Source of the DNA: Oscillospiraceae bacterium
GTDB taxonomy: Bacteria > Bacillota > Clostridia > Oscillospirales > Oscillospiraceae
DNA length: 19,729 nt
Reading direction: 5' to 3'
Assembly: GCA_028708585.1 (NCBI GenBank)
Contig: JAQVYO010000009.1
Coordinates: 1-19,729 of the forward strand
The notes below the pieces were generated by a model. That model saw only the letters and a program-made list of their open reading frames with translations. It did no database searches and was not told the DNA's origin. This document shows positions 7,241-15,058 of the stretch, piece by piece (the stretch's first letter is position 1; each line of letters starts with the position of its first letter). The position numbers were made by a program, and so were the translations under genes.

Positions 7241-7274
7241 AATGAATGATTCAAGCCCGGACAAAGGAGCTTTT

Positions 7275-8129
7275 TTATGCCGGATGCTGACGCCCCGTAT
7301 GGTCGATGGTGTAATCTCCCTTAAGAATCAATTCGGAAATGGGTACGATGGAGTACCCTTCCTGAAGCAGGGATGTCAGGATCCCGTCCAGCGCCTCCGG
7401 CGTGTGCAGGGCCGCATTGTGAAACAGAACAATGGAGCCTGGTTTGACTCCACTCAGCACCCGCTTTGTAATTTGAGCGGCGTCCAGGTCCTTCCAGTCC
7501 AAACTGTCCACATCCCACTGAATCGGCTCCATGCCGATAGAGCGGATCGCGGTAATCACATGATCGTCATATTCCCCGTAAGGCGGACGGATCAAAGTGG
7601 GCTTTTCTCCGGTAACCGCCTGGATTTTCTGGTTGCAGGTTTCAATATCCTCCACAATCTGTTCCTTGGAAAGTTTTGACATATGTGCATGGCTGTTGGA
7701 ATGGTTCATCACCTCGTGCCCGGCATCAGACAGAGCTTTCACCGACTCCGGATATTTATCCACCCACGCCCCCACTACAAAAAAGGTTGCTTTAATGTGA
7801 TATTTTCCCAAAATATCAATGAGTTTTTGGGTATCTTCATTTCCCCAGGCTGCGTCAAATGAAACGGAACACACTTTATAATCTTTCTGCACACAGTAAA
7901 TGGGAAGCTGCCGCGCGGTGGCCACCGCTCCCACCACCGCCGGGTAATTGACCGCATAAAACATGCAGGCAGCCACCAGCAAACAAGCGGCAACGGTCAT
8001 CCATTTCCGTCTCAAGAGCAAAATGCCAACGTGATTTTTTCCCGTTTTTTGTGCTCCGGCCGGTTTCTGGTCTTCGATCCACTCCTTTAAGCGATCCAAA
8101 ACGTTTTTCTTCTTCCAATCGCGCTGCAT
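7275..8129 (-). CDS. PdaB-like polysaccharide deacetylase, sporulation type
   Basis: A 284-aa protein starting at the ATG at 8127-8129 behind GGGAGGGATTGAT. About 43 N-terminal cytoplasmic residues precede one membrane segment (MTVAACLLVAACMFYAVNY), so the catalytic domain faces outside. The NodB-type fold shows motif 1 as SFDAAWGNED, the TFD.SWG form typical of PdaB-like sporulation deacetylases, rather than TFDDG. Motif 2 is HSNSHAH, motif 3 RPPYGEYD, and VDSLDW and VLFHN supply motifs 4 and 5. The family acts on N-acetylated glycans, in PdaB on or near the spore cortex. A possible sigma-E-like promoter lies at 8161-8188. It could be another member of the same deacetylase family, so I leave the symbol empty. 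Confidence 0.88.
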   Translation of the reverse strand: MQRDWKKKNVLDRLKEWIEDQKPAGAQKTGKNHVGILLLRRKWMTVAACLLVAACMFYAVNYPAVVGAVATARQLPIYCVQKDYKVCSVSFDAAWGNEDTQKLIDILGKYHIKATFFVVGAWVDKYPESVKALSDAGHEVMNHSNSHAHMSKLSKEQIVEDIETCNQKIQAVTGEKPTLIRPPYGEYDDHVITAIRSIGMEPIQWDVDSLDWKDLDAAQITKRVLSGVKPGSIVLFHNAALHTPEALDGILTSLLQEGYSIVPISELILKGDYTIDHTGRQHPA

Positions 8130-8160
8130 ATCAATCCCTCCCAAGCAATATTCCAAGTAC

Positions 8161-8188
8161 AATCTATGCTCGGATCCCATTTTTATGC
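8161..8188 (-). promoter_or_regulatory. Possible sporulation-sigma promoter of the deacetylase
   Basis: Minus-strand GCATA (8184-8188) and CATAGATT (8161-8168) are 15 bp apart. The halves resemble sigma-E/sigma-G elements (GCATA and CATannnT), but the spacing is at the edge of what those factors accept. Confidence 0.3.
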
Positions 8189-8274
8189 CCGGCCCGCTTG
8201 GAACGCATGGAATCCGCGGCAGCCTGGTTTCCAGAATTTATCTGAACTTTTTGTGCAATTTTTCTGTTTGAAAG

Positions 8275-8303
8275 TTGACTGCATGCAAAACTCAGTATAA
8301 AAT
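8275..8303 (+). promoter_or_regulatory. Sigma-A promoter for the LtaS-like gene
   Basis: TTGACT (8275-8280) and TAAAAT (8298-8303) are spaced 17 bp apart. Transcription would begin near 8310, leaving an unusually long leader of about 210 nt. Confidence 0.6.
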
Positions 8304-8520
8304 TGTAAAACCACGGCAAAAAAAGGCCGAGCCTGCGGCTTTCCGTGCGTTTTCCCAAGCCTTGCGGCCATCCGGCCTCAACTGCAAAACACACATTTGT
8401 CTCGCTCCATTCATTTTTGGAACTGCCGAACGATACACTAAGAAAGATGAACAGGGTGCGGCGCACGTTTGGCAAAGGCGGCACAAAAACGCGTTGTTTT
8501 TATTCGAGGGGGTGCATGAT
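8304..8520 (+). other. Long leader of the LtaS-like gene, no gene seen
   Basis: No credible ORF is seen. The RNA could fold locally: GGCCG (8325-8329) with CGGCC (8365-8369), enclosing AGCC-TGC-GGCT (8330-8340). No riboswitch class was recognised and there is no terminator-like T-run, so its role, if any, is unknown. Confidence 0.3.
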
Positions 8521-10515
8521 TTGAGTTGGAAACGGGGTTCCCGATTTTTTTCCCGTCCTCTTTTTTTCTACCTGTTTTTCCCGGCCTCCATCTTATATAT
8601 GGAGCTTGTGGTAAAAATCTATTGCTTCGGTCCGGTCTTTGATACAGGGCTGTTCCACACCATTTTGTTTACCATCCCACTAGGGCTTTTTTTTGCGTTG
8701 CTCTGCTCCCTTTTTCCCCCGAAGGTCAGCCGTATCTTATCGGTTCTTGTCCTTGTGTTTCTCACTATTGCCTATTATGTTCAGGCGGTATATTACACCA
8801 TTTTTAAAACTTTTCTGGTACTCTATTCCGTTACGGCAACGGGCGAGATCCTGCAATATTGGCGGGAAGCCTTGGCGGGCATATGGCAAAGCCTGCCCGT
8901 CCTTCTGTTTTTGCTTTTCCCGCTGATTTTCTGGACGATTTGGGGTGGCGCGATGCTGCTGCGCCAGCGACCGGCGGCCTCTTTCAGCCTGCTGCTGGCC
9001 GGGACATCCGTCGCTTTGCAGGTTGTGGCTACCGCTGCGGTATATGGGGCCAACGAAGACATTTTATCCCTTCGATATTTATACTCACAATCTTTTATTC
9101 CCAATTTAATGGTTTCCAATTTTGGGGTCATGACCACTTTCCGGCTGGACGCCAAAAATCTGATCTTCGGACCAAACGCCCCAGACGCACCGAGCATGCC
9201 TAAAAATCATCCGGCATCTCCCGACAGTGCATCCGGGCAGTCTTCTCCCCCTCTCTATCCTGAAAATGTGCAAAATATTGACTTTGCGTCTCTTCTTGCA
9301 AAGGAAACCGATCCCAAATTAAGGGACATGCACAAATATTTTAGCGGCCGGACACCAACGGGGCAAAACCAATATACTGGCCTTTGGAAAGGAAAAAACT
9401 TGATCTGGATTTGCGCCGAAGGTTTTTCCAGTTATGCGGTGCGAAAAGATGTAACGCCCACGCTCTACCGGCTTGCCAATGAAGGCTTTGTTTTCCAAAA
9501 TTTTTACAACCCCATCTGGGGCGTATCTACCTCCGACGGAGAATACACGACACTGACCAGCCTTGTCCCCAAATCCGGAATCCGTAGCTTTGCCCGCTCC
9601 AGCCAGAATTCCATGCCGTTTTGTATGGGCAACCAGCTGTCTCCCCTGGGCTACAGCACGTTTGCTTATCATGACCATACATACAGCTTTTACGGCAGGG
9701 ATAAATCCCACCCCAATATGGGCTATGCCTATAAAGGGGTAGGAAACGGCCTCAACCTGCGCCAAACCTGGCCGGAATCCGACGTGGAAATGATCGACGC
9801 TACCGTTCCCGAATATATCGGCAAGCAACCGTTCCATGTCTATTACATGACGGTAAGCGGCCATTTGCTCTACAGCTTCAGCGGAAATTATATTGCAAAC
9901 AAAAACAAAGACTTGGTTGCGGACTTTCCATACAGCGAGCCGGTAAAAGCCTATCTTGCCTGCAATATCGAGCTGGACCGGGCGGTATCCGCGCTTCTGA
10001 AGGACTTGGCGGACGCCGGGGTTCTGCAAAACACCGCCATCGTCCTTTCCGGTGACCATTATCCCTATGGTCTTGAATGGAATGGACTAAACGCCATCAA
10101 TGAAATCGCGGGGCATACGGTGGAAAGAAACTTTGAACTATACAAAACCACGCTGATTATGTGGTCCGGCGATCGAAAAACGCCGGTCACCGTAGAAAAA
10201 CCCTGCTGCCCTCTCGATCTTTTGCCCACTCTGTCCAACCTAATGGGGGTTTCGTACGACTCCCGCCTTCTGATGGGCAGCGATATTTTTTCCAGTGCGC
10301 CGGGCCTTGTGATCTTTTCCAACCGAAGCTGGATTTCAGATTTGGGGCGGTATAATTCCGCAACCGGGAAATTTACGCCAAACCAAGGAGTAACGGTGGA
10401 ACAAAACTATCCGCAGCTCATGATGCATATGGTGAATCAGAAAGTAGACTATTCCGCCAAAATATTGGACAATGATTACTACAGCGCCATCTTGCCTCAA
10501 GCAAAAAGCGGCTGA
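8521..10515 (+). CDS. LtaS-like membrane phosphoglycerol transferase/sulfatase-family protein
   Basis: A 664-aa polytopic enzyme of the alkaline phosphatase superfamily. The N-terminal third has about five membrane segments (for example LFFYLFFPASILYMELVVKI and LPVLLFLLFPLIFWTIW). The extracellular domain starts near residue 290. It has the metal-ligand Glu in IWICAEGFSSY, the likely threonine nucleophile in VSTSDGEYTT, a His in TVSGHLLYS and the metal-binding Asp-His in LSGDHYPYG, matching the E/T/H/DH layout of S. aureus LtaS. It probably polymerises or modifies glycerol- or ribitol-phosphate-type surface polymers, but the exact substrate cannot be read. The start is a TTG at 8521 with GAGGGGG 8 bases upstream; a GTG at 8512 is too close to that site. 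Monocistronic, with a terminator at 10540. Confidence 0.85.
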   Translation: MSWKRGSRFFSRPLFFYLFFPASILYMELVVKIYCFGPVFDTGLFHTILFTIPLGLFFALLCSLFPPKVSRILSVLVLVFLTIAYYVQAVYYTIFKTFLVLYSVTATGEILQYWREALAGIWQSLPVLLFLLFPLIFWTIWGGAMLLRQRPAASFSLLLAGTSVALQVVATAAVYGANEDILSLRYLYSQSFIPNLMVSNFGVMTTFRLDAKNLIFGPNAPDAPSMPKNHPASPDSASGQSSPPLYPENVQNIDFASLLAKETDPKLRDMHKYFSGRTPTGQNQYTGLWKGKNLIWICAEGFSSYAVRKDVTPTLYRLANEGFVFQNFYNPIWGVSTSDGEYTTLTSLVPKSGIRSFARSSQNSMPFCMGNQLSPLGYSTFAYHDHTYSFYGRDKSHPNMGYAYKGVGNGLNLRQTWPESDVEMIDATVPEYIGKQPFHVYYMTVSGHLLYSFSGNYIANKNKDLVADFPYSEPVKAYLACNIELDRAVSALLKDLADAGVLQNTAIVLSGDHYPYGLEWNGLNAINEIAGHTVERNFELYKTTLIMWSGDRKTPVTVEKPCCPLDLLPTLSNLMGVSYDSRLLMGSDIFSSAPGLVIFSNRSWISDLGRYNSATGKFTPNQGVTVEQNYPQLMMHMVNQKVDYSAKILDNDYYSAILPQAKSG

Positions 10516-10539
10516 CCTCTTTTATAAAATATTCCAGCC

Positions 10540-10575
10540 AAAAACGCGCCCAAACTGTGTTCAGGCGCGTTTTTT
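10540..10575. terminator. Bidirectional terminator between the LtaS-like gene and hppA
   Basis: AAAAACGCGCC (10540-10550) pairs with GGCGCGTTTTT (10564-10574) across a 13-nt loop, with T-runs on both strands. It ends both convergent genes. Confidence 0.88.
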
Positions 10576-10601
10576 CATATCCTATGCGCTGCTTTTCCCC
10601 T

Positions 10602-12680
10602 TTACAGAATGGAGACGGTAATAATCAGCGTGGAGAATACAATGGAAACGGTGGCTACCAGTTTAATGAGAATGTTGAGGGAAGGGCCGCATGTGTCCTT
10701 AAAAGGATCTCCAACCATATCGCCCACCACGGCGGCCTTGTGGTTTTCACTGCCTTTGCCGCCCAGATTGCCGGCTTCAATATACTTTTTGGCGTTGTCC
10801 CATGCACCGCCCGCATTTGCCATAAATATGGCAAGCACAAATCCAGTTACGGTAACGCCTGCCAGCAGGCCCACAACCCCGTTCACACCCAAAATAAGAC
10901 CGGCCAGCACAGGAACGACGATGGCAAGCAGCGCTGGAAAAACCATTTCCCTCTGAGCGCTGCGGGTGCAAAGATCCACGCAGGCGGAATAATCCGGCTC
11001 GGCCTTACCGTTCATCAGCCCGGTAATTTCCCGAAACTGACGGCGCACTTCCCGGACAATGCTCTGAGCGGAAGTTCCCACCGCAGACATGGTGAGAGCG
11101 GAAAACAAAAACGCCAGCATCGCACCCACAAAAATTCCCACCAAAAGACGCGGATCAGTGATTTCCAAATTCAGTATGCCTGGGTCTTTTGTTTTGACAA
11201 TGTCCACATAAGAAGCCAGAAGGGCCAGCGCCGTCAAAGCGGCGGAACCGATGGCAAATCCTTTTCCAGTGGCGGCGGTTGTGTTTCCTAGCCCATCCAG
11301 CGCGTCGGTCCGCTTGCGGACATCCTCGCCCAAGCCAGCCATTTCCGCAATTCCGCCGGCATTGTCGGCCACAGGACCGTATGCGTCGGTGGCCAGGGTA
11401 ATACCCAAAGTGGAAAGCATGCCAACGGCGGCAATTCCAATACCGAACAGTCCCTTCGCCGGTGCTATCCCACCCCCGGCCGCAAAATAGCTGACCAAAA
11501 TCGCGGCGCTGACCACAATGATTGGAACACTGGTAGATTTCATACCAAGAGAAATCCCGCCGATGACCACAGTCGCCGGTCCGGTTTCGCTGGCCTCGGC
11601 CAGCTTTCTGGTGGGTTCATAGGTATCCGACGTATAGTATTCCGTAAAATATCCAATCGCAACGCCGGCGCAGAGCCCGGATAAAACCGCAATATAAATG
11701 CCAATATTCCCAATGAGATAATACGTTAAGGGAGCGGCGGCCACGGCAGCGATGACCGCGGCGATATAGGTGCCCCTGCGCAGCGCCGACAGAAGCGTCT
11801 TCTGATCCGTATTTTCTCTGGTGTGGACAAAGAACGTGCCAATCAGCGCAGCAAGAATACCCACAACCGTCATGCACAAGGTCAGGAACATGCCGTTCCA
11901 TCCATATCCTGCAGCCACGCTCAGCGCAAAGGAGGCCAGGATAGAACTCACATAAGATTCATAAAGATCGGCGCCCATGCCAGCCACATCCCCCACGTTA
12001 TCGCCCACATTGTCGGCAATCACAGCGGGGTTTCTGGGGTCGTCTTCCGGAATTTCGGCTTCCACCTTGCCCACCAGATCGGCGCCCACGTCCGCAGCTT
12101 TTGTAAAAATTCCTCCACCCACACGGGCAAAGAGCGCCATAAAAGAAGCGCCCATGCCAAACATCACCATGGTGCCGGCGACTGTTGCGGCATCGCACCC
12201 GAATCCGTATTTTAAGATATGAATCCAAACGGATATATCAAAAATGCCAAGCCCCACAACGGTAAACCCCATAACCGATCCGGAAGAAAAGGCAACCCGG
12301 AGGCCCCGGTTTAGTCCGTCATGAACGGCTTGAGCCGTGCGGGCATTTGCGGCAGTGGCAATCCTCATTCCAATAAAACCGGCAAGTCCGGAATAAAATC
12401 CGCCGGTTAAAAACGCGAACGGAACGAATTTGGACAGCACACTGGCAAACGGATTAAACGCGAGAATCAGCAAAATTACGAACACAATGGCAAAGATTTT
12501 GGCAACGCCGGTATATTGGCGTTTTAAATATGCGCTGGCCCCTTGGCGAATGGCAGCTGCAATCCGCTTCATCCGATCGTTTCCTTCGGAAACTCGAAAC
12601 ACAGTCCGACTCTGCAACAACGCAAACCCTAAGGCAACGGCAGCGCCGACAAACCCAATCCAAAATAGATTTCCGACCAT
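10602..12680 (-). CDS. hppA: Membrane-bound, ion-translocating pyrophosphatase (potassium-dependent type)
   Basis: A 692-aa integral membrane pump that couples pyrophosphate hydrolysis to H+ or Na+ export. It has roughly 16 hydrophobic segments. The catalytic core shows DVGADLVGKVE (D-x7-K-x-E), DNVGDNVGDVAGMGADL and, near the C-terminus, an AGGAWDNAKKYIE helix followed by VGDPFKDTCGPSLN. In GNTTAATGKG the Ala and Gly are the residues found in potassium-dependent enzymes, where potassium-independent ones carry Lys and Thr. That subgroup includes both Na+ and H+ pumps, and I cannot tell which this is. The ATG at 12678-12680 has AAAGGAG 8 bases upstream. It has its own promoter (12723-12751) and terminator. 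With the soluble ppa nearby, the cell can either waste or harvest pyrophosphate energy. Confidence 0.97.
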   Translation of the reverse strand: MVGNLFWIGFVGAAVALGFALLQSRTVFRVSEGNDRMKRIAAAIRQGASAYLKRQYTGVAKIFAIVFVILLILAFNPFASVLSKFVPFAFLTGGFYSGLAGFIGMRIATAANARTAQAVHDGLNRGLRVAFSSGSVMGFTVVGLGIFDISVWIHILKYGFGCDAATVAGTMVMFGMGASFMALFARVGGGIFTKAADVGADLVGKVEAEIPEDDPRNPAVIADNVGDNVGDVAGMGADLYESYVSSILASFALSVAAGYGWNGMFLTLCMTVVGILAALIGTFFVHTRENTDQKTLLSALRRGTYIAAVIAAVAAAPLTYYLIGNIGIYIAVLSGLCAGVAIGYFTEYYTSDTYEPTRKLAEASETGPATVVIGGISLGMKSTSVPIIVVSAAILVSYFAAGGGIAPAKGLFGIGIAAVGMLSTLGITLATDAYGPVADNAGGIAEMAGLGEDVRKRTDALDGLGNTTAATGKGFAIGSAALTALALLASYVDIVKTKDPGILNLEITDPRLLVGIFVGAMLAFLFSALTMSAVGTSAQSIVREVRRQFREITGLMNGKAEPDYSACVDLCTRSAQREMVFPALLAIVVPVLAGLILGVNGVVGLLAGVTVTGFVLAIFMANAGGAWDNAKKYIEAGNLGGKGSENHKAAVVGDMVGDPFKDTCGPSLNILIKLVATVSIVFSTLIITVSIL

Positions 12681-12722
12681 TTTTCAAACTCCTTTTTACC
12701 CATTTTTCGGCCCGACTTCATT

Positions 12723-12751
12723 ATCATACCATTAAATCCAAAACTTTTAAA
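12723..12751 (-). promoter_or_regulatory. Probable sigma-A promoter of hppA
   Basis: Minus-strand TTTAAA (12746-12751) and TATGAT (12723-12728) are 17 bp apart, about 35 bases before the expected ribosome site. The -35 is weak. The -10 overlaps the stop codon of the possible 58-aa ORF at 12724-12900. Confidence 0.5.
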
Positions 12752-12900
12752 GGTTCAATTTTCAAGAGCACCCCGCGCCGCCGCCCTGGGATTTCCAGCC
12801 TCTCAAATTGCAGGAAGGCAGTATGATTTCGGAAAAATAAGGGTATAAAAAACAAAGCTTTCCCTTCGTCAATAAAGGGAAAACGCACACTCCGTTTCAA
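12724..12900 (-). CDS. Possible small protein of 58 aa upstream of hppA
   Basis: A TTG at 12898-12900 is preceded, at 8 bases, by a near-perfect ribosome site (TAAGGAGGTGAGAACG), one of the best in the window. The frame runs 58 codons to a TGA at 12724-12726: MKRSVRFPFI, then a hydrophobic ALFFIPLFF stretch, then FLQFERLEIPGRRRGVLLKI. It is basic, with no cysteines and no motif I recognise. It ends 43 bp before the hppA ATG and could be cotranscribed with it. The ribosome site argues for translation; I see no clear promoter of its own and cannot judge conservation. It may instead be a spurious frame. Confidence 0.45.
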   Translation of the reverse strand: MKRSVRFPFIDEGKALFFIPLFFRNHTAFLQFERLEIPGRRRGVLLKIEPLKVLDLMV

Positions 12901-12933
12901 CGTTCTCACCTCCTTATAAATTTTGGGATTTGC

Positions 12934-12962
12934 TTGCATTTTTCCTTTGCAGGCCGTATGAT
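12934..12962 (+). promoter_or_regulatory. Sigma-A promoter for ytvI
   Basis: TTGCAT (12934-12939) and TATGAT (12957-12962) are 17 bp apart, about 60 bases before the gene's ribosome site. No clear sigma-E element was found, although ytvI belongs to sporulation in Bacillus. Confidence 0.55.
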
Positions 12963-13029
12963 AAAAGAAATAGTTAAGGGGGACGGTACACTGAAGAATT
13001 CTATCAAATTGCAAAAAGGGAGGCCTGGG

Positions 13030-14106
13030 ATGACAACAGCAGATAAAAGCCGTTTTATCATCAATGTTGCATATATTGCAGTCATTGCCGCGCTGGCATA
13101 TTTTGTGTTTAAATACCTCTTTTTCTGGCTGCTTCCCTTTCTCATCGCTTTCGCCATTGCAATGCTGCTGCAGCGGCCCATCAACTGGATTCTTCTGCAT
13201 ACAAAGCTGCACCGGAAAACAATTGCGCCCATCGTTACATTTTTGATTGTGGCGCTGTTTATGTTTCTTTTGGGCTTGATTATTGAAAAATCCGTGACTG
13301 AACTTGCCGCTTTCATGACGACGCTGCCCAATTGGTTCAGCAATTCGGCTCCGTCTGTAATTGACGCAATCAACAACCGGTTTGAAGGCATCATGGCAAC
13401 GCTTCCCCATCAATGGGAAACGCAAATGCGCCTGATTACTTCCGATGCGCTCACCTTTATTCAAAGCAAGCTGGGAAGCCTGTCCACCTCCGTGGTCAAA
13501 TGGGTGGCCAGCGTAGCAGCCTCCCTCCCTTCCACGCTGGTGGCTTTTATCGTCACTTTGGTGAGTACCTTTTTCATCACGGCGGAGTACAATAAAATTA
13601 AATTTTTTATCAAGAAACAAATTCCGGAACGATACAACGAAATGGCGGGAGATGCGTTTCAAACGTTCGGCCGCACCGTAAAACGACTGATTCAGTCCTA
13701 TTTGCTGATCATGTCCATTACATTTGTGGAACTGGCCATCGGCCTTACCCTGCTGCGGATCGATTATTCCATTATTGTAGCCGCGCTGATCGCGCTGATC
13801 GATTTGCTCCCGGTCTTGGGGACAGGCACCATCCTGATCCCATGGGGGATCGGAAGCTTAATTGTAGGCGATCTCTGGCTGGGTTTCGGCATCCTTCTGA
13901 TTTATGTAATCATCACCATTGTCCGAAACATCTTGGAGCCGCGCATTGTCGGCAACCGGATCGGGCTGCATCCTCTGGTAACGCTCCTCTTTATGTATTT
14001 GGGCCTGCGGGTTTTTGGCGTCGTTGGGATGTTCCTGTTCCCCATGCTGATTATTGTCCTGAAAAACGCCCAGGACACCGGCGTGATCCACCTGTGGAAA
14101 ACATGA
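13030..14106 (+). CDS. ytvI: YtvI-like sporulation membrane protein (AI-2E transporter family)
   Basis: A 358-aa polytopic protein of the AI-2E/PerM permease family. An N-terminal pair of membrane segments (VAYIAVIAALAYFVF and FWLLPFLIAFAIAMLL) is followed by a third at about 72-90. A soluble loop of about 100 residues comes next, and then the conserved C-terminal block with QSYLLIMSITFVELAIGL, ALIALIDLLPVLGTGTILIP and EPRIVGNRIGLHPLVTLL. The DLLPVLGTG and EP.I.G..IGLHPL motifs are diagnostic of the family, and the length and spacing fit the YtvI sporulation subgroup. Its transported substrate is unknown. The ATG at 13030 has GGGAGG 6 bases upstream; a longer frame from a TTG at 12934 overlaps the promoter and is rejected. 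The symbol is by similarity only. Confidence 0.85.
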   Translation: MTTADKSRFIINVAYIAVIAALAYFVFKYLFFWLLPFLIAFAIAMLLQRPINWILLHTKLHRKTIAPIVTFLIVALFMFLLGLIIEKSVTELAAFMTTLPNWFSNSAPSVIDAINNRFEGIMATLPHQWETQMRLITSDALTFIQSKLGSLSTSVVKWVASVAASLPSTLVAFIVTLVSTFFITAEYNKIKFFIKKQIPERYNEMAGDAFQTFGRTVKRLIQSYLLIMSITFVELAIGLTLLRIDYSIIVAALIALIDLLPVLGTGTILIPWGIGSLIVGDLWLGFGILLIYVIITIVRNILEPRIVGNRIGLHPLVTLLFMYLGLRVFGVVGMFLFPMLIIVLKNAQDTGVIHLWKT

Positions 14107-14131
14107 AAAAACGCACCTTATTTAAGGCGCG
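14106..14131 (-). terminator. Terminator of the lipoprotein gene
   Basis: Read on minus, CGCGCCTT (14131-14124) pairs with AAGGTGCG (14119-14112), one G.T wobble included, and is followed by TTTTTT. On the plus strand the wobble becomes an A.C mismatch and no T-run follows, so it favours the minus-strand gene. It abuts the ytvI stop. Confidence 0.7.
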
Positions 14132-14154
14132 CTTTCCGAACGGAACGGCCGTTT

Positions 14155-14844
14155 TTAAATGGTCCATTGGCTATGGATCAGGGCCACAACTTTATACGTG
14201 TTCTGATAACTCTCAAAAACCACCTTTAAGCTGCACCAATCCATTCCTTCCTTTTCCGGATCCAGAGAAGGGTAGTGGAATTCCACAAACTGGGCGGTTG
14301 GAAAAACCTTCTGAACATTTTCCAGCGAATTCCCGCTCTGAATAATTTTATTGACTCCAATGACAGGGGCCGCGGTGTAATCCGTGTTAAACACAAATTT
14401 TTCAAAATATTCCGACATGGTCATTTTAATGGGATTGCCCGCACCGTCATAAACCCCCCATACATATGTTTGGGAGTTTCCCGCAAGCGCACCGATCTGA
14501 GTCCTCGTAAATTTCAGATTTGCGGTTAAATCCACCGAAGAGTACGGAGTAAACACCACACCTTTTTCCGGATGAATCATATGGGCCAGGGCTGGATAAT
14601 CTCTCGCCTTAATAGCCTCCAAAACATCACAGGCAAACTTTACCTTGGAAGTATTCAAGGACAGATTCGGCGATGCCGGGGCTTCCGGTGTGCCAACAGT
14701 GGTTTGATTTTTGATCGCGGAGCTGGAAACCGGCCCTGCCGAAGCGGGTTCCAGCACGGCGCTTCCATTCTTCGCGCAACCCAGAAAGCTTATGGCAAAA
14801 CCTGCCGCTAAGCCCAGGACACAAAGCAAAATTGCTTTTCGCAT
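14155..14844 (-). CDS. Lipoprotein with a conserved uncharacterised C-terminal domain
   Basis: A 229-aa exported protein. MRKAILLCVLGLAAGFAISF followed by LGC is a lipoprotein signal peptide, with the lipidated Cys at residue 23. A Ser/Ala/Pro-rich linker runs to about residue 65, and a compact domain fills the rest. The domain is marked by HPEKGVVFTPYS, YVWGVYDGAGNPIKMT, SEYFEKFVF, FVEFHYPSLDPEKEGMDW and a final ALIHSQWTI. I recall this layout from hypothetical proteins in several bacterial phyla, but no function is known to me. It should sit on the outer face of the membrane. The start is the ATG at 14842-14844 with GGGAGA about 10 bases upstream; promoter and terminator are both visible. 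The gene is divergent from udp. Confidence 0.8.
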   Translation of the reverse strand: MRKAILLCVLGLAAGFAISFLGCAKNGSAVLEPASAGPVSSSAIKNQTTVGTPEAPASPNLSLNTSKVKFACDVLEAIKARDYPALAHMIHPEKGVVFTPYSSVDLTANLKFTRTQIGALAGNSQTYVWGVYDGAGNPIKMTMSEYFEKFVFNTDYTAAPVIGVNKIIQSGNSLENVQKVFPTAQFVEFHYPSLDPEKEGMDWCSLKVVFESYQNTYKVVALIHSQWTI

Positions 14845-14880
14845 AGATATGAAATCTCCCAGAAAATTTTTTTTTCCTCA

Positions 14881-14908
14881 TTGACATGCAAAATGATTTA
14901 TTTATTAT
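14881..14908 (+). promoter_or_regulatory. Sigma-A promoter for udp
   Basis: A consensus TTGACA (14881-14886) and TATTAT (14903-14908) are 16 bp apart. A second possible pair, TTGCAT with TACAAT, follows at about 14922-14949. The leader to the ATG is about 145 nt. Confidence 0.6.
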
Positions 14909-14932
14909 ACCTTTTACTATATTGCATAGCAA
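14904..14932 (-). promoter_or_regulatory. Sigma-A promoter for the lipoprotein gene
   Basis: Minus-strand TTGCTA (14927-14932) and a consensus TATAAT (14904-14909) are 17 bp apart. Its -10 occupies the same bases as the -10 of the divergent udp promoter. Confidence 0.7.
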
Positions 14933-15058
14933 CAACAAATGATTACAATTTGCCTGCGCCATTCATGCACGATTCACAATCTGAGAAAGGGATGCCCTCA
15001 TTTTGGTGCTGGGAAAAAACCAAAAAACGGCGCCAAATTGAAACGGTTGATAAACGTT

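Noticed and set aside
12901..13662. Minus-strand open frame through ytvI continuing into the 58-aa ORF
   Set aside because: It is antisense to the clear ytvI gene. Only the last 58 codons follow a real ribosome site.
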